This document shows positions 8,554 through 20,834 of a stretch of 64,000 nt of DNA, one piece after another. The DNA is taken from contig NZ_CP030055.1 of the NCBI RefSeq assembly GCF_015291645.1, positions 3,720,001 through 3,784,000 of the forward strand. The letters run 5' to 3'. The position numbers and the translations under genes were made by a program. The notes under the pieces were generated by a model. That model searched no databases and had not been told where the DNA came from. It saw only the letters and a list, made by a program, of their open reading frames with translations. The stretch comes from Bradyrhizobium sp. CCBAU 53340 (GTDB lineage: Bacteria > Pseudomonadota > Alphaproteobacteria > Rhizobiales > Xanthobacteraceae). The number at the start of each line of letters is the position of its first letter. Position 1 is the stretch's first letter.

Positions 8554-10053
8554 ATGGAAGTTCTAACCACCGCCGAGATGCAGCGGGCTGACCAACTCAG
8601 CATCACGGCCGGCACGCCCGGTTTCAAGCTGATGCTGAGCGCCGGCCAGGCGGTCGCGGAAGCCGCCAATGCGCTGGTGGAGGAGGGGGCGATCCTGATC
8701 GTCGCCGGCCCCGGCAACAATGGCGGTGACGGTTTTGTCGCAGCCGCCGAGCTCGCCGCGCAAGGGCGCGAGGTCTCGGTCATCCTGATGTGCGAGCGCG
8801 ATCAGCTCCAGGGCGATGCGGCCTCCGCCGCGCGCGGCTGGAAGCACCCGGTGCTGCCGTTTAATCCGCAGGCGATCGGAAGGCCGGCGCTGATCATCGA
8901 TGCACTGTTCGGCGCAGGCCTCAGCCGCTCCGTCGACGGCGAGGCGCGCGAGATGATCGAGGCGATCAACGCCAACGGCGCGCCCGTGCTCGCGGTCGAT
9001 CTGCCGAGCGGCATCAACGGCACCAGCGCAGCGGTGATGGGCGTTGCGGTGAACGCCACCGAGACCGTCACTTTCTTTCGCAAGAAGCCCGCACATCTCT
9101 TGCTGCCCGGGCGCATGCATTGCGGCCGCGTGCGCGTTGCCGACATCGGTATCGACGCACAGGTGCTCGACGAGATCGCGCCGCAGATCTTCGAGAACGA
9201 TCCGGATTTCTGGGGCGCCGCGTTCCCGGTGCCGCGGATCGACGGCCATAAATATACGCGCGGCCACGTGCTGGCGGTATCCGGCGATGCGGCCGCGACC
9301 GGCGCTGCGCGGCTTGCCGCCCGTGGCAGCTTGCGCGCCGGCGCCGGTCTCGTGACGCTTGCGACCCCGCGCGATGCGCTGGCGATCAATGCGAGCGCGC
9401 TCACGGCCGTGATGGTGCGCCCTGTCGACACCGCGGTCGAGTTCGGCGGGCTGCTGGAAGACAAGCGCTACAACACCTGCATGATCGGTCCCGGTGCCGG
9501 TGTCGGCGAGCGCACCTGCGACATGGTCCATACCGCGCTGACCGCGCAGCGGCATCTGGTGCTGGACGCCGACGCGCTGACGAGCTTTGCCGCAAAGCCG
9601 GAGCGGCTGTTTGAATCGATCAAGTCGTCGCACGACACCGTCGTGGTGCTGACGCCACATGAGGGCGAGTTTCCGCGCCTGTTCTCCGACCTCAGCAACA
9701 AGACTCCGGGCCGCTCCAAGCTGGAGCGCGTGCGCGCCGCCGCCGAACGCTCGGGTGCCGTCGTGCTCCTGAAGGGTCCAGACACCACCGTCGCCGCGCC
9801 CGACGGCCGCGCCACCATCGCCGCCAACGCACCGCCCTGGCTCGCCACCGGCGGCGCCGGCGACGTGCTCGCCGGCATCATCGCTGGCCTTCTGGCGCAG
9901 GGCGTGCCGGCGTTCGAGGCCGCCAGTATCGGCGTCTGGATGCATGGCGAGGCCGCGAGTGAAGCCGGGCCGGGGTTGATCGCCGAAGATCTCACCGAGA
10001 CTCTGCCGGCCGTGCACCGCCGGATCTATCATGCGCTCGGGATCGAGTACTGA
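8554..10053 (+). CDS. nnr: Bifunctional NAD(P)HX epimerase / ADP-dependent NAD(P)HX dehydratase
   Basis: A 499-residue repair enzyme that restores hydrated NADH and NADPH. The N-terminal YjeF epimerase domain has AGPGNNGGDGFVAA and VDLPSGI; the C-terminal ribokinase-like dehydratase has GHKYTRGHVLAVSGD, LTPHEGEFPRL and ATGGAGDVLAGIIAGLL. The frame is open upstream to 8419, but MEVLTTAEMQRADQ is the normal family start and AGGGAAG precedes ATG 8554. In many alphaproteobacteria this gene lies just downstream of and divergent from glnB, as here. The stop overlaps the GNAT gene start (TGATG), so the two are translationally coupled. Confidence 0.95.
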   Translation: MEVLTTAEMQRADQLSITAGTPGFKLMLSAGQAVAEAANALVEEGAILIVAGPGNNGGDGFVAAAELAAQGREVSVILMCERDQLQGDAASAARGWKHPVLPFNPQAIGRPALIIDALFGAGLSRSVDGEAREMIEAINANGAPVLAVDLPSGINGTSAAVMGVAVNATETVTFFRKKPAHLLLPGRMHCGRVRVADIGIDAQVLDEIAPQIFENDPDFWGAAFPVPRIDGHKYTRGHVLAVSGDAAATGAARLAARGSLRAGAGLVTLATPRDALAINASALTAVMVRPVDTAVEFGGLLEDKRYNTCMIGPGAGVGERTCDMVHTALTAQRHLVLDADALTSFAAKPERLFESIKSSHDTVVVLTPHEGEFPRLFSDLSNKTPGRSKLERVRAAAERSGAVVLLKGPDTTVAAPDGRATIAANAPPWLATGGAGDVLAGIIAGLLAQGVPAFEAASIGVWMHGEAASEAGPGLIAEDLTETLPAVHRRIYHALGIEY

Positions 10054-10496
10054 TGCTGCGGCTGCTCGCGCTCACCGACATGAGCGCGGCGGCGCAAGTC
10101 CATCGGATCGCCTTCGATCAGGCGATGCCGTGGCTCGCCGGGCTGCACACGCCGGACGAGGACCGCTGGTTCTACCGTGAGCGTGTCTTTCCTGCCTGTC
10201 ACGTCTGGGGACGCTTCGATGGCGACGAGCTCTGCGGGATCATCGCGTTCCGTGACGGCTGGATCGAGCAGCTCTACGTCCGCCCCGCCGCGCAGGGCCG
10301 CGGCATCGGCACCGAACTGCTCAATGTCGCCAAAGCCGCCAACGAGCGGCTTGAGCTCTGGACCTTCCAGCGCAATGCACCGGCGCGGGGCTTCTACGAG
10401 GCGCACGGTTTCAAGCTTGCCGAGAAAACGGATGGAACGCGGAACGAGGAGAACGAGCCTGACGCGCGGTACGTCTGGGTAAGAACGAGCCGATAG
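10053..10496 (+). CDS. GNAT family N-acetyltransferase
   Basis: A 147-residue protein with the acetyl-CoA pyrophosphate-binding motif A, QLYVRPAAQGRGIGTELL, around residues 73-90, and the C-terminal motif B region (NAPARGFYEAHGF), followed by a polar tail. It transfers an acetyl group from acetyl-CoA to an unknown amine. It overlaps the upstream nnr gene by one base. It is tail-to-tail with the multicopper oxidase-like gene with only two bases between stops. Specific substrate unknown. Confidence 0.88.
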   Translation: MLRLLALTDMSAAAQVHRIAFDQAMPWLAGLHTPDEDRWFYRERVFPACHVWGRFDGDELCGIIAFRDGWIEQLYVRPAAQGRGIGTELLNVAKAANERLELWTFQRNAPARGFYEAHGFKLAEKTDGTRNEENEPDARYVWVRTSR

Positions 10497-10498
10497 CC

Positions 10499-11812
10499 TC
10501 ACTCCACCCCGTACCACCGCACCAGCCGCGGTGCCGCCCAATCGGTCATGACGGATTCGATCAGCCATCGTCCTTGTGACGTCGCGGCGAAGGCGATGCG
10601 CTCGGTCTGGTCGGGCTCGATGGCAAGCGTATCGAGCCAATAGGGCTTCCAGCCATCGTCGAGCCGGTCGAGCAGGCGGAAATGATGGCCGTGCAGGTGG
10701 AACACGGTGGTGAGCGGGGCGGGGTTTTTCAGGGCCAGCACCACGGTCCGGCCGGCCTTGGCGCGGAAGGCGGGAGCGGAGGCGGTGGAGAAGTTAGCGG
10801 TCCGCGCCCAGCCGGCGTCGGCCGCGCCGAGCGCGACATCGAACCGCAGGGCCCCTTTCAGGTCGAGCTTTTCGGGGAGGCCATTCGAGGGGAGCGGCTG
10901 CGGCGGCCCCAGCGGCGTACGCTCGATTTTGCCGGAAACGGCGAGGCGTCCGAGCAGGTGCGCCTCCTTGCCGTCATGCAGCACGAACGCGGCCGACGCA
11001 GCTGCATCCACAACTGCGTCGACACGGGCGCCTGGGGCCAGGACCAGAGCGCCGTTGCGGGCCGGAAACGGCTCGGCCGGCTGACCGTCCAGGGCCATCA
11101 CCTGGACCTCGTGGCTTTCCAATTTGATAGCCAGAACAGAGCGTTGTGAGCCGTTGATGAAGCGCAATCGGAGCCGCTCGCCGGCGGAAGCTGACAGTTC
11201 GAATGAAGTCTGCCCGTTCAGGGTGTAGAGCGGGCTTGTGCCCTCGGGAGTCCGGCCCGGCGGAAGCGCCGTGCCGTCCGGTCGCAGGCGCCATTCTTCG
11301 ATCAGCAGCACCTCGTCGCGATCGACGCTCACCGAATTCGTCTCTGTGGCGATGATCGGGAGCGGCCGGGCGGGCTGGCTCAGGCGATCCTCAAAGAGAC
11401 GGAAGTTGGTCAGCAGAGTTCCGGCATTTGGTATTGAAATAATTGATGTTTCTGTCGAATCCGGACCGACGGGCGCGCGCCCTCCCAGCGGGTCGGGCAC
11501 GGCTGCGCCATCAAGGCCGTACCAAACAGGAGCAAGCGGTACGGGCAGGTCGTTTCTGAAAACCATTTCGCAGCGGTCGCCGCGCTTGAAGCGCACATTC
11601 CCGATGTGGCTTGCGGCGACGAGCTCCCAGATCGGTGTAGCTGGCTGGCCCGCCCTGAGAGGCAATGTTGCCGGTCTTGCCTGTAGAAGGACCTGGGCGG
11701 TCGGGAGCGGGGCTGCGCCGCCCGCCACCGATCCGGCTGCCGAGGCTCCGAGCGAGGCCCCCAGGCCGGCTAAAACCTCGCGCCGGGTCAGGTCAAAAAT
11801 CCGCGGTTTCAT
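10499..11812 (-). CDS. Tat-exported multicopper oxidase-fold protein lacking most copper ligands
   Basis: A 437-residue protein with a twin-arginine signal (DLTRREVLAGLG) and three cupredoxin domains. The first T2/T3 copper motif, normally HWHG, reads VWYG (96-99). The second histidine pair is not visible in the TLLTNFRLFEDRLS region. The C-terminal HCHxxxH stretch is replaced by GRWLIESVMTD (414-424). Only FHLHGHHF (371-378), corresponding to the HxxHxH region of domain 3, persists. It therefore probably cannot act as a normal oxidase; the closest precedent is the copper-free divisome protein FtsP/SufI, also Tat-exported. A periplasmic structural or binding role is inferred. Confidence 0.8.
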   Translation of the reverse strand: MKPRIFDLTRREVLAGLGASLGASAAGSVAGGAAPLPTAQVLLQARPATLPLRAGQPATPIWELVAASHIGNVRFKRGDRCEMVFRNDLPVPLAPVWYGLDGAAVPDPLGGRAPVGPDSTETSIISIPNAGTLLTNFRLFEDRLSQPARPLPIIATETNSVSVDRDEVLLIEEWRLRPDGTALPPGRTPEGTSPLYTLNGQTSFELSASAGERLRLRFINGSQRSVLAIKLESHEVQVMALDGQPAEPFPARNGALVLAPGARVDAVVDAAASAAFVLHDGKEAHLLGRLAVSGKIERTPLGPPQPLPSNGLPEKLDLKGALRFDVALGAADAGWARTANFSTASAPAFRAKAGRTVVLALKNPAPLTTVFHLHGHHFRLLDRLDDGWKPYWLDTLAIEPDQTERIAFAATSQGRWLIESVMTDWAAPRLVRWYGVE

Positions 11813-11965
11813 GGCCCGATCCCGACCACGCGGCGCTGGATAAGTCCAGCCGTCATGCCTACTTGAAGCCTGCCTCCATCAGGCCATTTTTTTGCTGCGA
11901 ACAGTCGGGCACATGCTATAAGCCCGGCCGCCCGCGGCATCGCGGCCGGTCTTGATGCAATTCAC

Positions 11966-12050
11966 GCGGGCGTGGCGGAACTGGTAGACGCGCTGGATTT
12001 AGGTTCCAGTGACGAAAGTTGTGGGGGTTCGAGTCCCTCCGCCCGCACCA
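11966..12050 (+). tRNA. tRNA-Leu (anticodon UAG)
   Basis: Acceptor stem GCGGGCG pairs with CGCCCGC; the anticodon stem CTGGA/TCCAG encloses TTTAGGT, giving anticodon TAG for CUN leucine codons. It has a long variable arm typical of tRNA-Leu, T-loop GTTCGAGTC, and an encoded 3' CCA at 12048-12050. It lies between the multicopper oxidase-like gene and tig. Confidence 0.95.
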
Positions 12051-12231
12051 AGCGCTAATCGCGTTTGCACGGATTACCGAAGGGCCTCGCTTTGCGCGGA
12101 TGTTTGTCCGTCCGGAGCAGGGCTCTGATGAACCACCGGCGTTGAGGCGTTTGCCTCGCGCCGGATCGATTAATGACAGCGTCCCGACGCGGCTAGCGTG
12201 CCGGGACCGAGCGAGAAGAAGATTGGACGCC

Positions 12232-13590
12232 ATGCAGGTCACAGAAACCCTCTCGGAAGGTTTGAAGCACGAGTTCAAGATCAGCGTTCCCGCGTCTGAT
12301 CTCGACGCAAAAGCAGGCGCCAAGCTCGTCGACCTCAAGGACAAGGTGCGCCTCAACGGCTTCCGTCCCGGCAAGGTGCCGGTCACGCACCTCAAGAAGG
12401 TCTATGGCCGTTCGGTGATGGCCGAGACCATCGACCAGACCATTCGCGACACCAACACCCAGCTCTTCACGGAGCGCGGCTTCAAGCTTGCGACCGAGCC
12501 GAAGATCACCATGCCGACCGAGCAGGCCGAGGTCGAGGAGCTGCTGAGCGGCAAGTCCGACCTGACCTACACGGTCGCGATCGAAGTGGTGCCGGCGATC
12601 GCACTCGCCGACTTCAAGGCCTTCCAGGTCGAGAAGCCCGTCGCCGAGGTGTCCGATTCAGACGTCGACGAGGCGATCAAGCGCATCGCCGACACCAACC
12701 GCACCTATGCCGCCAAGGGCGAGGGCGAGAAGGCCGCTTCAGGCGACCGCGTCACCATCAACTTCAAGGGCACCATCAACGGCGAAGCCTTCGAGGGCGG
12801 CGCGGGTGAAGGCATCCAGGTCGTGATCGGCTCCAATACCTTCATTCCCGGTTTCGAGGAGCAGCTCATCGGCATCGGCGCGAACGAGACGCGCACGCTG
12901 AAGGTGTCGTTCCCCAAGAACTACATGAGCGAGAAGCTTGCCGGCCAGCCGGCCGAGTTCGAGACCACCGCGACGCTGATCGAAGCGCCGCAGGATCTTG
13001 CGATCAACGACGAGTTCGCCAAGACGCTCGGCCTGGAATCGCTGGACAAACTCAAGGAAGCCGCGCGCGAGCGTTTGGTTGCCGAGTACGCCGGTGCGAC
13101 GCGCCAGCGCGTCAAGCGCGCGCTGCTCGATCGTCTCGACGAGGCGCATCGCTTCGAGGCGCCGCCCTCGCTCGTCGACGAGGAGTTCAATCTGATGTGG
13201 AACTCGGTCAAGGCCGAGATGGATTCCGCCGGCAAGACCTTTGCCGACGAGGACACCACTGAGGACAAGGCGAAGGAAGAGTACCGCAAGATCGCCGACC
13301 GCCGCGTGCGTCTCGGCCTCGTGCTTTCCGAGATCGGCGAGAAGAACAAGATCACCGTGACCGATGACGAGGTCGGCCGCGCCGTGATCGAGCGCGCGCG
13401 CTCGATGCCCGGCCGCGAGAAGGAAGTCTGGGACTATTACCGCAACAACGCCCAGGCGCTGGCCCAGCTTCGTGCACCGATCTACGAGGACAAGGTCGTC
13501 GACTTCATCCTCGAGCTCGCCAACGTGACCGAGAAGAAGGTCTCGCGCGAGGACCTGTACAAGGACGACGAGGAAAAGACTGCAGCCTGA
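12232..13590 (+). CDS. tig: Trigger factor (ribosome-associated chaperone / peptidyl-prolyl isomerase)
   Basis: A 452-residue protein that docks at the ribosome exit tunnel and shields nascent chains. The N-terminal ribosome-binding loop is GFRPGKVP; the FKBP-type isomerase domain (about 150-250) includes [20 protein letters not shown] and [11 protein letters not shown]; the C-terminal helical substrate cradle follows. The frame is open to 12019 across the preceding tRNA, so the family start [15 protein letters not shown] at 12232 is chosen. The tail is very rich in Lys and Glu. A strong terminator follows, and clpP is next, the common bacterial tig-clpP-clpX-lon order. Confidence 0.97.
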   Translation: MQVTETLSEGLKHEFKISVPASDLDAKAGAKLVDLKDKVRLNGFRPGKVPVTHLKKVYGRSVMAETIDQTIRDTNTQLFTERGFKLATEPKITMPTEQAEVEELLSGKSDLTYTVAIEVVPAIALADFKAFQVEKPVAEVSDSDVDEAIKRIADTNRTYAAKGEGEKAASGDRVTINFKGTINGEAFEGGAGEGIQVVIGSNTFIPGFEEQLIGIGANETRTLKVSFPKNYMSEKLAGQPAEFETTATLIEAPQDLAINDEFAKTLGLESLDKLKEAARERLVAEYAGATRQRVKRALLDRLDEAHRFEAPPSLVDEEFNLMWNSVKAEMDSAGKTFADEDTTEDKAKEEYRKIADRRVRLGLVLSEIGEKNKITVTDDEVGRAVIERARSMPGREKEVWDYYRNNAQALAQLRAPIYEDKVVDFILELANVTEKKVSREDLYKDDEEKTAA

Positions 13591-13633
13591 AGGCTTTGAC
13601 GCAGTCTCCTGTTAAGGATGATCAGCGGAAGGG

Positions 13634-13666
13634 CCCAGCTAGCCAGATGGCCGGCTGGGTCTTTTT
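13634..13666 (+). terminator. Rho-independent terminator of tig
   Basis: CCCAGC (13634-13639) pairs with GCTGGG (13654-13659), with extra inner pairing AGCC/GGCC, then CTTTTT ending at 13666. Confidence 0.85.
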
Positions 13667-13887
13667 GCGAGAATCAGCTTCAAGTGCCAAGTGGATTAAC
13701 GGGTGGATTAAGCCATAATTCGCTCCGCACTTGTCTGGCGCGAATTGGGCTATATCTGTCGGTACCTACGCGTTCTACCTCTACCAACTTCCTGCATCAC
13801 GGGACGTCCATCGGCCTTCCGGCAAACCCAGCCCGACGACTGGCAGCCAAGACTGGCGATGTCCGCCTCTAAAACCCTAGGTGACTC

Positions 13888-14523
13888 ATGCGCGATCCGG
13901 TTGAAACCTACATGAACCTCGTGCCCATGGTGGTCGAGCAGACCAACCGTGGCGAGCGCGCCTACGACATTTTCTCGCGCCTTTTGAAGGAACGTATCAT
14001 CTTCGTGACCGGACCGGTCGAGGATGGCATGTCGACGCTGATCGTCGCGCAGTTGTTGTTCCTTGAGGCGGAAAATCCGAAAAAGGAAATCTCGATGTAC
14101 ATCAACTCGCCGGGTGGCGTGGTGACGTCGGGCCTTGCGATCTACGACACGATGCAGTTCATCCGCCCGCCGGTCTCGACGCTGTGCACCGGTCAGGCCG
14201 CCTCGATGGGCTCGCTGCTGCTCGCCGCAGGCGAGAAGGACATGCGCTTCTCGCTGCCGAACGCGCGCATCATGGTTCACCAGCCCTCCGGTGGCTTCCA
14301 GGGCCAGGCCACCGACATCATGCTGCATGCCCAGGAAATCCTGAACCTGAAGAAGCGGCTCAACGAGATCTACGTGAAACACACCGGCCAGACCTACAAG
14401 TCGATCGAGGACGCGCTGGAGCGCGACAAGTTCCTGACCGCCAACGACGCCAAGGAGTTCGGCCTGGTCGACAAGGTCATCGACAAGCGCGCCGAAGAGG
14501 CCGCGCCTGCGAAGGCCCCGTAG
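13888..14523 (+). CDS. clpP: ATP-dependent Clp protease proteolytic subunit
   Basis: A 211-residue serine peptidase that forms a two-ring 14-mer and degrades substrates unfolded by ClpX or ClpA. The triad is visible: Ser106 in [10 protein letters not shown], His131 in IMVHQPSGG and Asp180 in LERDKFL. The N-terminus ([19 protein letters not shown]) is the usual alphaproteobacterial form and has little propeptide. The C-terminal tail ending [10 protein letters not shown] is slightly longer than in E. coli. It is separated from tig by a terminator and 297 bases, and from clpX by about 440 bases, so each probably has its own promoter. Confidence 0.97.
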   Translation: MRDPVETYMNLVPMVVEQTNRGERAYDIFSRLLKERIIFVTGPVEDGMSTLIVAQLLFLEAENPKKEISMYINSPGGVVTSGLAIYDTMQFIRPPVSTLCTGQAASMGSLLLAAGEKDMRFSLPNARIMVHQPSGGFQGQATDIMLHAQEILNLKKRLNEIYVKHTGQTYKSIEDALERDKFLTANDAKEFGLVDKVIDKRAEEAAPAKAP

Positions 14524-14962
14524 CGTTACCGGGACTGCAATTTTGATCCCTGGGATCATCAGCACGGCGTTCATGTTAAGGACGCGTTCGCAAGGGCGCA
14601 AAAAGCCGGTTTTGCGCCCTGCGACAGGCAGAAAGTTCCGCTTTCGTGCTTGTTTTTCGTGGTAATCCAGCAACGCTGGGGTGATTTCGGTCACTTCGCC
14701 CGTGCCAAGACGTGAAATCACGGTATTGTCACGGGTAGCCGGCGCCCCCCCGATTAGCGAATTCTTGATAGTCGGGTGACAGCATGGTTGGCTACGAATG
14801 ATGGGCTATGATCGCGGAGAAGCGAGTGACCGTGATTCGCACGGGATGTAACGCGTAGGGTCTTTTTTGGTACGGAATTTGCTCTATTTGAATCCCTTAC
14901 CCGCCAACGTTTCGGGATGGGACGATCGAGCGGACGGGATCGAACCGCGGACGGAGACATGA
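14524..14962. other. Intergenic region clpP-clpX
   Basis: 439 bases with no gene that I can support. It starts with a very strong hairpin (14593-14620) and presumably ends with the clpX promoter. I could not assign a promoter with confidence. Ribosome binding site GGAG lies just before the clpX start. Confidence 0.6.
14593..14620 (+). terminator. Strong hairpin downstream of clpP
   Basis: Perfect 11-bp stem AGGGCGCAAAA (14593-14603) with TTTTGCGCCCT (14610-14620) and six-base loop. The T run is inside the stem and no T tract follows, so it may act as a 3' stabiliser or weak terminator rather than a classical terminator. Confidence 0.6.
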
Positions 14963-16234
14963 ATGAGTAAGGTCGGCACGAGCGACTCCAAGAACACGCT
15001 ATATTGCTCGTTCTGCGGCAAGAGCCAGCACGAAGTCCGCAAACTGATCGCGGGTCCCACGGTCTTCATCTGCGACGAGTGCGTCGAGCTCTGCATGGAC
15101 ATCATCCGCGAGGAGAACAAGTCCTCGCTGGTCAAGTCGCGCGACGGCATTCCGACGCCGAAGGAAATCTGCAAGGTGCTGGACGATTACGTCATCGGCC
15201 AGAGCCATGCGAAGAAGGTCCTGTCGGTCGCGGTGCACAATCACTACAAGCGCCTCAACCACCAGACCAAGCACAACGACGTCGAGCTCGCGAAGTCGAA
15301 CATCCTCCTGATCGGTCCGACCGGCTCGGGCAAGACGCTGCTCGCGCAGACGCTCGCCCGCATCCTCGACGTGCCGTTCACGATGGCGGATGCGACGACG
15401 CTGACCGAAGCCGGCTATGTCGGTGAGGACGTCGAGAACATCATCCTGAAGCTGCTCCAGGCCGCCGACTACAATGTCGAGCGTGCCCAGCGCGGCATCG
15501 TCTACATCGACGAAATCGACAAGATCAGCCGCAAGTCCGACAATCCCTCGATCACACGCGACGTGTCGGGTGAGGGCGTGCAGCAGGCGCTATTGAAGAT
15601 CATGGAAGGCACGGTGGCTTCGGTCCCGCCGCAGGGCGGCCGCAAGCATCCCCAGCAGGAATTCCTGCAGGTGGATACCACCAACATCCTGTTCATCTGC
15701 GGCGGTGCGTTCGCCGGCCTCGAGAAGATCATCTCGGCGCGCGGCCGGTCCACCTCGATCGGTTTCGCCGCCCAGGTGATGGCGCCGGAAGACCGCCGGA
15801 CCGGCGAGATCTTCCGTCACGTCGAGCCTGAGGACCTCCTGAAGTACGGCCTTATCCCCGAGTTCGTCGGCCGTCTGCCGGTCGTCGCGACGCTCGAGGA
15901 TCTGGACGAGACTTCGCTGAAGAAGATCCTCACCGAGCCCAAGAACGCGCTGGTGAAGCAGTACCAGCGGCTGTTCGAGATGGAGAACATCGAGCTCACC
16001 TTCGCCGACGAGGCGCTTGGCGCGGTTGCCCGCAAGGCGATCGAGCGCAAGACCGGCGCGCGTGGACTGCGTTCGATCCTCGAAGCAATCCTGCTCGAGA
16101 CCATGTTCGACCTGCCGGGCCTGGAAGGTGTGGAAGAAGTCGTGATTTCCCGCGAAGTTGTGGAAGGCACGGCGCGTCCGCTCTACATCTACGCCGATCG
16201 GACCGATCGCGCGGTCGAGAACGCCAGCGCCTGA
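14963..16234 (+). CDS. clpX: ATP-dependent Clp protease ATP-binding subunit ClpX
   Basis: A 423-residue AAA+ unfoldase that recognises tagged substrates and feeds ClpP. The N-terminal zinc-binding domain has four cysteines (Cys15, Cys18, Cys37, Cys40). The ATPase carries Walker A GPTGSGKT, Walker [11 protein letters not shown], and the pore-loop stretch near GYVGED. Sensor motifs and the ClpP-docking IGF-like loop ([11 protein letters not shown]) are present. A second in-frame-looking ATG four bases upstream (14959) is out of frame; GGAG precedes the start. All features are standard for the family. Confidence 0.97.
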   Translation: MSKVGTSDSKNTLYCSFCGKSQHEVRKLIAGPTVFICDECVELCMDIIREENKSSLVKSRDGIPTPKEICKVLDDYVIGQSHAKKVLSVAVHNHYKRLNHQTKHNDVELAKSNILLIGPTGSGKTLLAQTLARILDVPFTMADATTLTEAGYVGEDVENIILKLLQAADYNVERAQRGIVYIDEIDKISRKSDNPSITRDVSGEGVQQALLKIMEGTVASVPPQGGRKHPQQEFLQVDTTNILFICGGAFAGLEKIISARGRSTSIGFAAQVMAPEDRRTGEIFRHVEPEDLLKYGLIPEFVGRLPVVATLEDLDETSLKKILTEPKNALVKQYQRLFEMENIELTFADEALGAVARKAIERKTGARGLRSILEAILLETMFDLPGLEGVEEVVISREVVEGTARPLYIYADRTDRAVENASA

Positions 16235-16273
16235 TTTCCCGGCGCTGGGACGCTCCAACGTCTTTGCTAGTAG

Positions 16274-16300
16274 CGGCTGCGGACATTTCCTCCGCAGCCG
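16274..16300 (+). terminator. Hairpin downstream of clpX
   Basis: CGGCTGCGGA (16274-16283) and TCCGCAGCCG (16291-16300) form a perfect 10-bp stem with a seven-base loop. No T run follows, so a terminator role is only likely. Confidence 0.5.
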
Positions 16301-16355
16301 GAATTGCGTCGCTTACTCGTTGCGTAAGCGCCTGATGGCGCGTGTTTTTCAATGA

Positions 16356-16387
16356 CTTGACACCCCCCCGGTCGATAGCCACCTAAT
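16356..16387 (+). promoter_or_regulatory. Possible sigma-32 type promoter of lon
   Basis: CTTGACA (16356-16362), 16 bases, then CCACCTAAT (16379-16387). It resembles the RpoH consensus (CTTGAA ... CCCCATNT) loosely, and lon is a known heat-shock gene in many proteobacteria. Weak evidence by eye. Confidence 0.35.
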
Positions 16388-16555
16388 GTCGGCGGCGAGC
16401 GAGAATTCTGTTCAAGATTCGCCTCAGTTTCGATCCGGCAAGCCCGGTCCAACCTACGAAGGGTAGACCGGTTTTGTGGATCATCTCGGCACCTTGTGGC
16501 GGTTGCGCACCAGATGCGGGCTGCGTGCGAGGGGGCAAAGCAAAAGGAAAAGGCC

Positions 16556-18979
<2,424 letters not shown>

Positions 18980-19001
18980 GATCGCAGCTTGGAAAGATGA
19001 T

Positions 19002-19029
19002 AAAACGGCGCCTTCGGGCGCCGTTTTTG
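19002..19029 (+). terminator. Rho-independent terminator of lon
   Basis: AAAACGGCGCC (19002-19012), loop TTCG, GGCGCCGTTTT (19017-19027), continuing into a T-rich tail. An 11-bp perfect stem with a stable tetraloop. Confidence 0.95.
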
Positions 19030-19046
19030 TTTTGGAAGGGGATGCG

Positions 19047-19451
19047 ATGCAGGTCGACGGTCACTGCCATTGCGGCAAGATCACCTTTGAGGCCGAGGTC
19101 GACCCCGAGGCGGTCTCGGTCTGCCACTGCCGCGACTGCCAGACCCTCACGGGCTCGCCGTTCCGGGTGACCGCCATCTGCACCGCAGATGACATCAAGC
19201 TCACCAGCGGCACGCCTAAGGTCTATGGCAAGCGTGGCGACAATGGCCGGATGCGCTTCCAGCACTTCTGCGGCGATTGCGGTTCCCCGCTGTTCACCAG
19301 CGGTGAAGGCGACCAGGCCGACGATTGGGGCATCCGCTGGGGCTGCATCCGCCAGCGCGACAAATTGCGCCCTGTCAGGCAGATCTGGTGCCAATCGGCC
19401 GCGGTTTGGATTGATGCGGTCCCGCTGCTGCCGGGCCGACCGGGCGATTGA
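19047..19451 (+). CDS. GFA (CENP-V) family zinc protein
   Basis: A 134-residue protein with the cysteine pattern of the glutathione-dependent formaldehyde-activating family: GHCHCGKITF, CHCRDCQTLTGSPF and FCGDCGSPLF, which bind structural and catalytic zinc. Most members are not proven formaldehyde enzymes, so only the fold is assigned. The frame reaches a TTG at 19032, but GGAAGGGG before ATG 19047 and the family N-terminus favour 19047. It lies between the lon terminator and tRNA-Val. Confidence 0.85.
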   Translation: MQVDGHCHCGKITFEAEVDPEAVSVCHCRDCQTLTGSPFRVTAICTADDIKLTSGTPKVYGKRGDNGRMRFQHFCGDCGSPLFTSGEGDQADDWGIRWGCIRQRDKLRPVRQIWCQSAAVWIDAVPLLPGRPGD

Positions 19452-19515
19452 AGGCCAGCTGATTGGTGTTCAGCACTTGCCCGCACCTGCCGGGTAGGGA
19501 TAAAGAAGCGCCGTG

Positions 19516-19592
19516 GGGCGGTTAGCTCAGCTGGTTAGAGCATCTCGTTTACACCGAGAGGGTCCGCGGTTCGAATCCGTGACCGCCCACCA
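19516..19592 (+). tRNA. tRNA-Val (anticodon UAC)
   Basis: Acceptor GGGCGGT pairs with ACCGCCC; D-arm TAGCTCAGCTGGTTAGAGCA; anticodon stem TCTCG/CGAGA around TTTACAC, anticodon TAC; T-arm GGTTCGAATCC; encoded CCA at 19590-19592. Confidence 0.95.
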
Positions 19593-19604
19593 GTGACTTA
19601 CGAG

Positions 19605-19620
19605 ACTGCCCCGGGGCAGT
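19605..19620. repeat. 16-base perfect palindrome after tRNA-Val
   Basis: ACTGCCCCGGGGCAGT, starting 13 bases past the tRNA 3' end. Could help tRNA transcript termination; no T run follows. Confidence 0.5.
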
Positions 19621-19842
19621 GCCAGTCTAGCGCGCTGCTGGCTTCTGAACGCCCTCCTGCCACGCCATTGCTGAACCGCTGTCGTCCGAGAACTGGCCGA
19701 TAGTCAGGCCGGTAAAGGAAATCCCGGTTCCGACTCGAAACGCTCATTTGCACAACCGTGACTGGCGGGATGCAGGCTTTTTGACAAGTCGCCGATCGAG
19801 CCGGCCTGACTTGGCAGACAGATCTGCAAGCACAGTTGACGG

Positions 19843-20834
19843 CTATGCCTTGCGAGATCTGAAGAGCAGTTCGCTCGACAGTGTTGGCCATTTGCCGAGC
19901 GGGTCTGCCAGGAAGGCCGTGAGCGGCTTGATCGCAGGTTTTTCGACGAGGACATAGACGAGCCAGGCGATGGTGATGAGGAAGGCCGGCACAAGGAAGG
20001 CCCGAATGAGCCAATCCGCCGGCGCGCCCTGGCCGATATGGCCCCAGCGCAAGATCATGAGTCCAACGTCCTGGTGAATTAGGTACAGCGGGTAACTGAT
20101 TACACCGATGAACGCCAAAGCGCGAAACGGTCGCGGTAGGAGATGGTCATATCGCGCGGCAAGATAGACGACGGCCGTACCGACCCATAGCAGCAGCGAG
20201 CGGTACGTTTCGATTGGGACCGACGGTTGCCTGAAATGGAACTTCAGGTGGTAGAGGTCGACTGCGATTGCAACGACGATCCCGGCAAGAGCTTCCCTTG
20301 TACGTCCCCTCGTCAGCGCGGCGATGCTCATGCCGGCGATGAAGAACGGGAAGAAATCGTTCGAGGTGTAATAGTCGGTGCTGGTGGTCAGGGTTCGGAA
20401 TATCGTCACCGCGCAGATCAGCGCCAGCAGACGTCGCCTCAGCCCGAGCGCCATCATTAGGAAGCAGAAGATATAGAATTGAGGGTCGGAAGGGCGATGA
20501 CCGTGTAAGCGTAGTGGACCCATTTCAGATCGCGGCCGGCCTCGACGAGTTCGGGTGCGAGTGCCTTGAACAACGTTGTCAGGAAGCCGCAGACGATCAG
20601 CGCGGGCAGCAGGCGGCCGAGTCGTTTGGCGTAGAAGTGCCACGCCGAATGCGAGGAGTCGGCGCTGATCGCGATGCAATAGCCGCTGATGATGAAGAAC
20701 AGCAGGACCCCGAACGTGCCGCGGTTGAATATCGGCAGCGGCACAAAATGATAAAGCAGCACCCAGATGACTGCGATGGCCCGCAGGCAGTCGATACCGG
20801 TTGATCTTTCGGATTTCAGGAGGATTTCTGCCAC
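19843..20834 (-). pseudogene. Acyltransferase_3 family membrane protein, frameshifted
   Basis: Two frames together make one O-acyltransferase of about 335 residues. The N-terminal part starts at 20834 (MAEILLKSERSTGIDCLRAIAVIWVLLYHF, then GVLLFFIISGYCI) and runs into a stop at 20457. The C-terminal part continues from roughly 20490 in another frame (PQFYIFCFLMMALG through FIGVISYPLYLIHQDVG to VLVEKPAI) and stops at 19843. The family hallmarks RAIAVxWVLLYH and SYPLYLIHQ are split between the frames, so a single-base indel near 20470-20500 has broken the gene, unless it is a sequencing error. Its base use looks less GC-biased than its neighbours and it sits beside a tRNA, suggesting transfer. 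Confidence 0.75.

Larger units (their letters stand above)
16235..16555. other. Intergenic region clpX-lon
   Basis: 321 bases with no gene. It holds a perfect 10-bp hairpin downstream of clpX (16274-16300) and a heat-shock-like promoter candidate (16356-16387) about 170 bases before the lon start. Confidence 0.6.

Noticed and set aside
13618..13872. 84-codon frame between tig and clpP
   Set aside because: It overlaps the tig terminator and has no recognisable content.
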